Part shown: positions 1 through 4,413 of the stretch, piece by piece | How positions within the stretch are numbered: position 1 is the first letter of the stretch | How the letters are laid out: every line of letters starts with the position of its first letter | DNA from: Caldisericota bacterium | GTDB lineage: Bacteria > Caldisericota > Caldisericia > Cryosericales > Cryosericaceae | Length of the DNA: 5,088 nucleotides | NCBI GenBank assembly: GCA_026390285.1 | Contig: JAPLGH010000025.1 | Span: forward strand, 1-5,088 | Direction: 5' to 3' | The notes under the pieces: model-generated | Databases searched by the model: none | What the model was told of the DNA's origin: nothing | The model's input: only the letters and a program-made list of their open reading frames with translations | Position numbers and translations under genes: made by a program

Positions 1-246
1 GCCCGGAAATGTCAGGAGCAGGTTGCCGAGGTCGCCCTTGGGGTCGATGGCAATCACAGGGACTCCGTCGATCAGGGCCTCTTCGATGAGGTCGATGGAC
101 AAGCCCGTCTTGCCTGACCCGGTCATGCCGACAATGATGCCGTGCGTCGTCAGGTCCTTGCCTGGATACAGGACAGGGGTTCCAGCCTGACCAGTCGCCG
201 GATCCACCTCGGTGCCGATGTAAAAGGTCTTTCTGTCTTCGTCCAT
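1..246 (-). CDS. HerA/FtsK-like P-loop ATPase, N-terminal 82 residues (runs off left edge)
   Basis: The first 82 codons of a minus-strand gene are present, starting at an ATG (244-246) that lies 5 nt after AGGAGG; the rest lies beyond base 1. A clear Walker A motif, GMTGSGKT, spans residues 40-47. A Walker B-like strand follows (VIAID, residues 64-68), running into PKGDLGNLLLTFPG. This arrangement, with 'THGIIVGMTGSGKTG' and 'DPKGD' close together, is known from large HerA/DUF87/VirB4-like ATP-binding proteins that are thought to move along DNA or pump it. Substrate and partner cannot be read from this fragment. The start is 66 bp downstream of csaA on the same strand with no obvious terminator between, so co-transcription is plausible. 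The P-loop ATPase call is secure; placement in the HerA-like group is likely; the exact function is unknown. Confidence 0.85.
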   Translation of the reverse strand, partial: MDEDRKTFYIGTEVDPATGQAGTPVLYPGKDLTTHGIIVGMTGSGKTGLSIDLIEEALIDGVPVIAIDPKGDLGNLLLTFPG

Positions 247-251
247 GGTTG

Positions 252-257
252 CCTCCT
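252..257 (-). promoter_or_regulatory. Ribosome binding site of the HerA-like ATPase gene
   Basis: On the minus strand AGGAGG sits 5 nt before the ATG at 244-246. It fixes the start of a reading frame that is open to the left edge. Confidence 0.8.
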
Positions 258-312
258 GATTGAGGTTCTCTCACATGATAGGCCCAGCGCGCTGTTGCAC
301 AACGCCTCCAGA

Positions 313-642
313 TCAGCCGAGCCTGAGACCGTCGGGTACTGGGCGGTCGGCAATAATGAGCACGACGCCCTCGGGTGCATAGACGCCGAGGACCAGCACT
401 TCCGAGGTGAACCCTGCCACGAGACGGCTGGGAAAGTTGACGACCCCCAGCACCTGCCGGCCGACAAGCTGCTCCGGCGCGTAGAGAGCAGTGATCTGGG
501 CACTGGAATGCTTGACGCCCACCTCTGGCCCAAAATCAATCGTCAGCTTGTACGCGGGCTTGTGGGCCCTGGGAAACGAATCGCACACCGTGATCGTCCC
601 CGTCCTGATGTCGAGTTGCTCAAAGTCCTGAATTGTTGCCAC
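313..642 (-). CDS. csaA: CsaA-type chaperone / export-related protein (tRNA-binding domain fold)
   Basis: This 109-aa protein matches the usual CsaA length of about 110 aa. It is a single OB-fold domain of the tRNA_bind family, as in the C-terminal part of some methionyl- and phenylalanyl-tRNA synthetases. Family hallmarks visible are DFEQLDIRTGTI (residues 6-17), KPAYKLTIDFGPE (28-40), SSAQIT (46-51), LVGRQVLGVVNFP (59-71) and SEVLVLG (80-86). CsaA is a cytoplasmic homodimer reported in Bacillus to bind preproteins and SecA. I chose the GTG at 640-642 because GGAGG lies 5 nt upstream and homologues begin at this ATIxDF segment. The frame stays open upstream to an ATG at 736-738, but that extension of 32 residues is Pro/Gly-rich, unlike the family, and overlaps the promoter. 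The ATPase gene follows 66 bp downstream. Confidence 0.93.
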   Translation of the reverse strand: MATIQDFEQLDIRTGTITVCDSFPRAHKPAYKLTIDFGPEVGVKHSSAQITALYAPEQLVGRQVLGVVNFPSRLVAGFTSEVLVLGVYAPEGVVLIIADRPVPDGLRLG

Positions 643-647
643 AGTCG

Positions 648-652
648 CCTCC
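648..652 (-). promoter_or_regulatory. Ribosome binding site that decides the csaA GTG start
   Basis: On the minus strand GGAGG lies 5 nt before GTG (640-642). No comparable site precedes the ATG at 736-738, so the shorter product is favoured. Confidence 0.8.
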
Positions 653-666
653 AGTCCTTTTGGTCC

Positions 667-694
667 ATCATACCCGGCCACGCACCCATGGCAA
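667..694 (-). promoter_or_regulatory. Sigma-70-type promoter for csaA
   Basis: On the minus strand a -35 box TTGCCA (689-694, 5 of 6 consensus) is followed after 16 nt by a -10 box TATGAT (667-672, 5 of 6). Transcription would start near 660, leaving a leader of roughly 18 nt that contains the csaA ribosome binding site. Confidence 0.6.
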
Positions 695-754
695 TGGTCA
701 GGAGGCGGGGGCGACCCTATCGAGCGACCGGTCCGCATGAATAGTGGCTGGCGC

Positions 755-782
755 TTGACACGGAGACTCTTTCCCTGAGAAT
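755..782 (+). promoter_or_regulatory. Sigma-70-type promoter for the nucleotidase gene
   Basis: A perfect -35 box TTGACA (755-760) is followed after 16 nt by GAGAAT (777-782, 4 of 6 consensus). A start near 789 gives a leader of about 36 nt. It is divergent from the csaA promoter, with about 60 bp between the two -35 boxes. Confidence 0.5.
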
Positions 783-813
783 GTGCCCAGTGTCTCTCAC
801 CGCCACTCTCAAC

Positions 814-820
814 AGGAGGT
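814..820 (+). promoter_or_regulatory. Ribosome binding site that decides the nucleotidase start
   Basis: AGGAGGT ends 4 nt before the ATG at 825. The frame is open back to a GTG at 783, but that codon overlaps the predicted -10 box and has no Shine-Dalgarno sequence, so ATG 825 is preferred. Confidence 0.8.
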
Positions 821-824
821 CACG

Positions 825-2291
825 ATGGGTATCAGGAAACGGTTCACCATTCTGCACAGCAACGACATGCACGGCGATTTCCTCGCAGAGATGCGCGGCG
901 AAGAGGGTCACCTGATCGGTGGCCTGTCACTGCTGTCCGGGTACATCAACCAGGTCCGCAGTGAAGAAAAGAATGTCGTGTACTGCATTGCCGGCGACAT
1001 GGTCCAGGGGTCTCTCATCGACGCCGAGTACAAAGGGATCAGCACGATGGAGATCATGAACTACCTGTCGCCGGACGTCGCCTCGCTGGGCAACCATGAG
1101 TTCGATTATGGACTGCCGCACCTGCTGTTCCTGGAGAAGATTGCCAATTTCCCCATCGTCAACGCCAACCTCTACATCACCCAATACAACAAGCGTCTGT
1201 TCCAGCCGTACGTGGTGAAGAACGTCGACGGCTTCGACATCCTGTTCATTGGGATCATCACGGAGAAGGTCATGGACATGCTGAAGACCGACAACATGCT
1301 GTCGTCGTTCATCACGCTGCAGGAGGCTGCCGCCGAGGTCGGGAAGATCTGCAACGCCTACAAGACCGACGATATCGACCTGACCGTCCTGCTGACCCAC
1401 ATCGGCTTCGAGTCCGACAAGGAGCTTGCGAGCCTGCTGAACCCTGCGTGGGGCGTCGACATGATCATCGGGGGGCACAGCCACACCATCCTGGAGCAGC
1501 CTGCCATCGTCAACAACGTCCTGATCGCACAGGCTGGGGTCGGTACCGACCAGATCGGCCGGTTCGACATCACCGTGGACGACGACACCAACAGCATCGT
1601 CGACTGGACCTGGAAGCTGGTCCCGATCGACAACGCGAACTGCCAGCCTGATGAGAAGCTCACCGCATTCATCGACGGGTTCAAGGACATCGTCGACAAG
1701 AAGTATGGCAGTATCATCTCCAAGTTCACACGCACACTCACACATCCGGAGCGCACGCGCGAGACGGAGCTTGGGGACTTGTTCACAGACGCTATCCAGG
1801 AGAAGACCGGCGTCGACGTTGCGTTCATCGGCAGCGGCAGCATTCGCAAGACGGAACTGGGTCCTGTCGTCACGCTGGGCGACTACCTGGCACTGTTTCC
1901 CTACGACGACTCTGTCACCCGGTTCACGGTGACCGGTGCACAACTCAGGCAGGCATTCGCCGGGTTCATGCGTCCAGAGAATCGCAATGGCGAAGGCGAA
2001 TACTACCAGGTGAACAAGGGTGTGAAGGCGATCTACGACCTGGCGAAGCATGCGCTGGTGTCACTGTCGCTGAACGGAAAGCCTGTTGACGACTCCTCCC
2101 GGTACTCCATCTGTCTGCAGGGCTACCACTACAAGAACTCAACCGTCGGGCTGCAGCTGACGAATGAGGAACTGGCGCAGCTGGAGAAGCCCCGCCTGCT
2201 CGCGACATCCGGCAGAGACGTCGTCGAGGAATACCTGCGCAACCACCAGAACCTCAGCGCAGAGGTCGAGGGCCGCCTGCTGTATATCTAG
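825..2291 (+). CDS. Bifunctional metallophosphatase / 5'-nucleotidase (YunD/UshA family), likely cytosolic
   Basis: This 488-aa two-domain hydrolase probably removes phosphate from nucleoside monophosphates, or hydrolyses UDP-sugars or related nucleotides. The N-terminal calcineurin-like metallophosphoesterase domain carries all expected dinuclear-metal motifs: ILHSNDMHG (D14, H16), AGDMVQGS (D58), LGNHEFDYG (N90, H91), LTHIGFE (H192) and GGHSHT (H218, H220). The C-terminal 5'-nucleotidase domain shows GDLFTDA (317-323), FIGSGSIR (334-341, standing where many members have NxGGIR) and LFPYDDSVTRFTVTG, the usual substrate-binding region. The N-terminus (MGIRKRFTILHSND) goes straight into the first metal motif with no signal peptide. 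That separates it from periplasmic or wall-anchored UshA-type enzymes and resembles cytosolic B. subtilis YunD (about 460 aa). It is monocistronic as far as visible, divergent from csaA and upstream of two BMP-type nucleoside-binding genes. The family is certain; the preferred substrate is not. Confidence 0.93.
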   Translation: MGIRKRFTILHSNDMHGDFLAEMRGEEGHLIGGLSLLSGYINQVRSEEKNVVYCIAGDMVQGSLIDAEYKGISTMEIMNYLSPDVASLGNHEFDYGLPHLLFLEKIANFPIVNANLYITQYNKRLFQPYVVKNVDGFDILFIGIITEKVMDMLKTDNMLSSFITLQEAAAEVGKICNAYKTDDIDLTVLLTHIGFESDKELASLLNPAWGVDMIIGGHSHTILEQPAIVNNVLIAQAGVGTDQIGRFDITVDDDTNSIVDWTWKLVPIDNANCQPDEKLTAFIDGFKDIVDKKYGSIISKFTRTLTHPERTRETELGDLFTDAIQEKTGVDVAFIGSGSIRKTELGPVVTLGDYLALFPYDDSVTRFTVTGAQLRQAFAGFMRPENRNGEGEYYQVNKGVKAIYDLAKHALVSLSLNGKPVDDSSRYSICLQGYHYKNSTVGLQLTNEELAQLEKPRLLATSGRDVVEEYLRNHQNLSAEVEGRLLYI

Positions 2292-2306
2292 ACGCCTCGC
2301 TAGTGC

Positions 2307-2358
2307 CAGACCAGCCTGATCGCCCAAACTGACCAGTCATCTGCTCCTCTCTGACCAG
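2307..2358 (+). repeat. Three phased 8-mers (C[AT]GACCAG) at 22-bp spacing
   Basis: CAGACCAG (2307-2314), CTGACCAG (2329-2336) and CTGACCAG (2351-2358) start exactly 22 bp apart, about two DNA helical turns. The sequence between them is not conserved. This could be a tandem regulator-binding array or chance; it lies just after the nucleotidase stop codon. Confidence 0.4.
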
Positions 2359-2459
2359 ATTCTGGACAGTTGGCACCACGCTCCTCGTGTTCCTGTGAAT
2401 AGGTCCTTCTTCTTCATTACAGGATGGCGACGGCGTCGACGAGTCGCAAACGCCACGAT

Positions 2460-2472
2460 CGTACCCGGTACG
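2460..2472 (+). promoter_or_regulatory. Interrupted palindrome, candidate operator
   Basis: CGTACC-C-GGTACG is a perfect 6-bp inverted repeat with a one-base centre. It ends 2 bp before a TTGACC -35-like box, where a transcription regulator could act on the downstream BMP gene. No regulator gene is visible in the window. Confidence 0.35.
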
Positions 2473-2474
2473 TC

Positions 2475-2502
2475 TTGACCGAAGGGGCGTTATGCCTAGG
2501 CT
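2475..2502 (+). promoter_or_regulatory. Possible promoter of the stalk-BMP fusion gene (weak -10)
   Basis: TTGACC (2475-2480, 5 of 6) is followed after 16 nt by TAGGCT (2497-2502, only 3 of 6). A second -35-like TTGACA occurs at 2516-2521, but no good -10 box is correctly spaced from it. Some promoter is expected here; which boxes are used is uncertain. Confidence 0.3.
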
Positions 2503-2551
2503 TATTGATGGAGCGTTGACATGTGCCCCGAGGTGTACCACATCCTACTAT

Positions 2552-2556
2552 GGAGG
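2552..2556 (+). promoter_or_regulatory. Ribosome binding site that decides the GTG start of the stalk-BMP gene
   Basis: GGAGG lies 5 nt before GTG 2562-2564. The in-frame ATG at 2550 overlaps this site, and the in-frame GTG at 2523 has no such site, so both are poor starts. Starting at 2562 also puts the basic residues KR right before the hydrophobic signal core. Confidence 0.8.
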
Positions 2557-2561
2557 CAAAC

Positions 2562-3932
2562 GTGAAGAGAATTGTTTCGCTTCTCGTCGTCCTGGCAATG
2601 ATTGCAGGGCTCACTGCTGGTGTATCCACCGCTACTGCTGCAACGACGACCTCTCTCATTCTGACGATCGGCAAGCTCAACTACACGCTAAATGGGATTA
2701 CCAAGACGGGTGATCAGGCCCCGGAGATCACAAGCTCGCGCACATTCGTGCCAATTCGTCTGGTGGGTGAGAGTTTTGGCGCCGACGTCAACTATGATGC
2801 CGCCACCAAGACGGTAGGCGTCCTCCTCGGTGCTACGCAGTTCGAGTTTGTCATTGGTTCAATGACCGCGAAGGTGAATGGTGACCCCGTCGTCATGGAT
2901 GCAGCCCCCTACATCTCCAAGGCCGATCGCACACTGATCCCGATTCGCTTCGTTTCTGAGAAGTCCGGGTTGGTTGTCGGCTGGAATGGAACCACCCATG
3001 TGGTCAGCGTCACCTCCAAGGCTCCTATCACCACCAATATCAAGATCGGCCTTGTCACCGACGTCGGTGGCCGTGGCGACCAGTCCTTCAACGACTCGGC
3101 GCTGCGTGGCCTCGAGATCTGGGCCGCCAAGAAGTCCTATGTCAAGGGCGGCGGATACACGACCATGACCGATGCCGCGTACAAGCAGTCCCTGGCCGAC
3201 AACGCTCCTGACCTTAGTGACCGGGGTATTGTTCCTCTCACAAACGTTGCTCCAGTTATCCTCGAGTCCAAGGAACAGACGGACTACATCCCCAACCTCA
3301 CCAAGCTCGCCGAGGATGAGAGCTGCAAGCTCATCATCGGTGTTGGGGTCATGCTTGCCGATGCTATCTACCAGGTCGCCAAGGAACATCCGCAGACCAA
3401 GTTCATGCTGATCGATTCCGTTCCTTCCGACCCCACTACATTTGCGAATTTGCCAACCCTGCCCAATCTTGTCTGCTTCCTGTTCAAGGAAGAGCAGTGC
3501 GGGTTCCTTGTCGGCGCCATTGCCGGCTACGCCACGAAGGCCAACAAGATCGGCTACATCGGTGGTATTGCCGTTCCGCCGGTTCAGCGCTATGAAGCAG
3601 GCTTCTTCGCCGGCATCAAGACAGCCGTTCCGCCGGTTCAGCGCTATGAAGCAGGCTTCTTCGCCGGCATCAAGACAACCAACAAGACTGCCTATGGCAC
3701 CGACGGCAAGAATGTGCCCGACGTCTACGCTGGCAGCTTCACCGATGCGCAGAAGGGTAAGCAGATTGCCGAGACAATGCTCGGCCAGAAGTGCGACATC
3801 CTGTTCCACGCTGCCGGAGCCACTGGCAACGGCATGTTCGAAGCCATCAAGGAAGCCGGCGGACCTGATAAGGGTCTGTGGGGCATCGGCGTCGACGTCG
3901 ACATGGGCAAGAGTACCCTGCGGGCACGCTGA
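2562..3932 (+). CDS. Secreted stalk-domain (Cu_amine_oxidN1) fused to BMP/PnrA-family substrate-binding domain; frameshifted near its 3' end
   Basis: As read, 456 aa. Residues 1-26 form a signal peptide (KRIVSLLVVLAMIAG core, AxA-type site ATA at 24-26) with no lipobox cysteine. Residues about 32-151 look like a Cu_amine_oxidN1 stalk domain: RTFVPIRLVGESFGA (60-74), KVNGDPVVMDAAPYI (104-118), then RTLIPIRFVSE (123-133). From residue 160 a BMP domain begins, with GGRGDQSFND (169-178) matching the family's DxSFN motif and FLVGAIAGYATK later. BMP proteins bind nucleosides for an ABC importer; the stalk may tether it to the wall or membrane in place of a lipid. AVPPVQRYEAGFFAGIKT occurs twice back to back (337-354, 355-372). 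After K450 the frame is lost: six aberrant residues and a stop. The C-terminal lobe continues in another frame to 4192. Repaired length would be about 543 aa, or 525 without the duplication. The protein as encoded is probably non-functional unless the lesions are sequence errors. Confidence 0.85.
   Translation: MKRIVSLLVVLAMIAGLTAGVSTATAATTTSLILTIGKLNYTLNGITKTGDQAPEITSSRTFVPIRLVGESFGADVNYDAATKTVGVLLGATQFEFVIGSMTAKVNGDPVVMDAAPYISKADRTLIPIRFVSEKSGLVVGWNGTTHVVSVTSKAPITTNIKIGLVTDVGGRGDQSFNDSALRGLEIWAAKKSYVKGGGYTTMTDAAYKQSLADNAPDLSDRGIVPLTNVAPVILESKEQTDYIPNLTKLAEDESCKLIIGVGVMLADAIYQVAKEHPQTKFMLIDSVPSDPTTFANLPTLPNLVCFLFKEEQCGFLVGAIAGYATKANKIGYIGGIAVPPVQRYEAGFFAGIKTAVPPVQRYEAGFFAGIKTTNKTAYGTDGKNVPDVYAGSFTDAQKGKQIAETMLGQKCDILFHAAGATGNGMFEAIKEAGGPDKGLWGIGVDVDMGKSTLRAR
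3264..3347 (+). repeat. 84-bp block identical between the two BMP paralogues (copy A)
   Basis: Bases 3264-3347 equal 4729-4812 exactly, flanked by clearly diverged sequence: just upstream one gene encodes SDRGIVPLTNVAPVI and the other TDKNITAIPGITPVV. This mosaic suggests gene conversion or assembly mixing. Confidence 0.9.
3483..3623 (+). repeat. 141-bp block identical between the two BMP paralogues (copy A)
   Basis: Bases 3483-3623 equal 4948-5088 exactly. The block ends at the junction of the 54-bp tandem duplication in this gene. Confidence 0.92.
3570..3677 (+). repeat. Perfect 54-bp tandem duplication inside the BMP domain
   Basis: Bases 3570-3623 and 3624-3677 are identical and abut exactly, with no extra matching base on either side (3569 differs from 3623; 3624 differs from 3678). 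The unit is 18 codons and keeps the frame. The neighbouring paralogue contains the same 54 bases at 5035-5088, where the window ends. BMP proteins normally have this segment once. Confidence 0.95.
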
Positions 3933-4192
3933 CATCTGCTCTCAAGCACGTCGACTTCGCTACCTACGTTTCCGTCAAGTCCATGGTCGACGGCACCTTC
4001 ACGCCTGGCGTCATCACCCTGTCTCTCCGCAACGGTGGCGTTGGCTGGGCCCAGGGCAACGTTGCCAAGGTCCTGTCAGCCGCCCAGATTGCCAAGATCA
4101 ACACCCTTCGTCAGGACATCATCGACGGCAAGATCACTCCTCCGGAAGACCCAACCAAAGTTCCAGCCTGGACCCCTCCGACTGGCTACTAG
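3912..4192 (+). pseudogene. C-terminal BMP lobe of the upstream gene, out of frame after a 1-base deletion
   Basis: This stretch encodes the missing end of the stalk-BMP protein in the frame one base back. From 3914 it reads YPAGTLTSALKHVDFATY, then VDGTFTPGVITLSLRNGGVG and a helix ending in RQDIIDGKITPP, all typical of BMP C-termini (SALK-VD, G-L--GGVG, I-DGKI--P), followed by a Pro-rich tail PAWTPPTGY. It has no ribosome binding site or suitable start of its own. Upstream sequence reads GGC AAG AGT; restoring one G (GGC AAG GAG TAC) gives the continuous GKEYPAG, so loss of one base from a GG pair at about 3911-3912 explains the break. It is a broken gene or a sequencing/assembly error, not an independent gene. 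Confidence 0.85.
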
Positions 4193-4215
4193 ACTCTACT
4201 TCAGCATTGACTGCC

Positions 4216-4248
4216 AACCCCTGGCTTCAAGCCGGGGGTTTTGTGTTG
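4216..4248 (+). terminator. Rho-independent terminator after the stalk-BMP gene
   Basis: An 11-bp stem (AACCCCTGGCT at 4216-4226 with AGCCGGGGGTT at 4230-4240, one T-G wobble) closes a TCA loop and is followed by a T-rich tail (TTGTGTTG; TTTT if the last stem bases are counted). It begins 23 bp after the stop at 4192 and separates the two BMP transcription units. Confidence 0.88.
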
Positions 4249-4286
4249 CAGATTGCCGCCCCAGACGGACACGGGAGCATATGCCG

Positions 4287-4302
4287 ATGAGAAGCCTCTC
4301 AT
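4287..4302 (+). repeat. Short inverted repeat upstream of the second BMP gene
   Basis: ATGAGA (4287-4292) and TCTCAT (4297-4302) are perfectly complementary around AGCC. A palindrome GCATATGC lies just before it (4277-4284). No T-tract follows, so an operator or chance is likelier than a terminator. Confidence 0.3.
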
Positions 4303-4374
4303 GAAACCAAAGCCCGCTTCGACCACTGCGCTTATCGTCAGTACCATGCAAATGAGCCAGACGACGCTTCAGGC

Positions 4375-4380
4375 TATGAT
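4375..4380 (+). promoter_or_regulatory. Possible -10 box for the second BMP gene
   Basis: TATGAT matches 5 of 6 consensus bases and lies 34 bp before the ATG at 4414. No recognisable -35 box is correctly spaced upstream. Because a strong terminator precedes this gene, it probably needs its own promoter in 4249-4400. Confidence 0.3.
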
Positions 4381-4401
4381 GGCGTAAATCTGTACTGTCC
4401 C

Positions 4402-4408
4402 GGAGGAG
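4402..4408 (+). promoter_or_regulatory. Ribosome binding site of the second BMP gene
   Basis: GGAGGAG lies 5 nt before ATG 4414 (7 nt if measured from GGAGG) and leads straight into a lipoprotein signal peptide. Confidence 0.8.
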
Positions 4409-4413
4409 AACAC

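Larger units (their letters stand above)
2292..2561 (+). other. Gene-free intergenic region, 270 bp
   Basis: I see no credible gene on either strand: the frames present are short, lack ribosome binding sites and resemble nothing I recognise. I also see no classical hairpin plus T-tract terminator after the nucleotidase stop. The region holds a 22-bp-spaced repeat (2307-2358), a short hairpin CACG-CTCCT-CGTG (2377-2389) without a T-run, and a palindrome next to a -35-like box upstream of the BMP fusion gene. Confidence 0.7.

Noticed and set aside
285..294. CAGCGCGCTG palindrome between csaA and the ATPase gene
   Set aside because: It is a short GC-rich self-complementary run with no loop or T-tract; it cannot be told apart from chance and is not a terminator.
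142..744. Plus-strand 200-codon open frame over csaA
   Set aside because: It is antisense to csaA and the ATPase start, has no ribosome binding site, and the product has no recognisable features.
927..2051. Minus-strand open frame of 374 codons opposite the nucleotidase
   Set aside because: The opposite strand encodes a motif-complete enzyme. The antisense product is an Asp/Val/Leu-rich mirror with no recognisable domain, as GC-rich codon use on the real strand produces.
2377..2389. CACG-CTCCT-CGTG hairpin as the nucleotidase terminator
   Set aside because: The 4-bp stem is too short and no T-run follows it directly.
3570..3677. CRISPR or minisatellite
   Set aside because: There are only two copies, directly abutting with no spacers, and they lie inside a conserved coding domain.
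3900..3932. Programmed -1 ribosomal frameshift
   Set aside because: A -1 slip would give the correct KEYPAG reading, but CAAGAG is not a slippery heptamer, no stimulatory structure is evident, and no BMP family member is known to need it. Loss of one G is simpler.
2859..3935. Minus-strand open frame of 358 codons opposite the stalk-BMP gene
   Set aside because: It is antisense to recognisable stalk and BMP domains, has no family resemblance, and its internal repeat only mirrors the 54-bp duplication.
3442..4290. Plus-strand 282-codon frame with a repeated Arg/Ser-rich segment
   Set aside because: It is a shadow frame of the BMP gene rich in Ser, Pro and Arg. The repeated segment is the 54-bp duplication read in the wrong frame.
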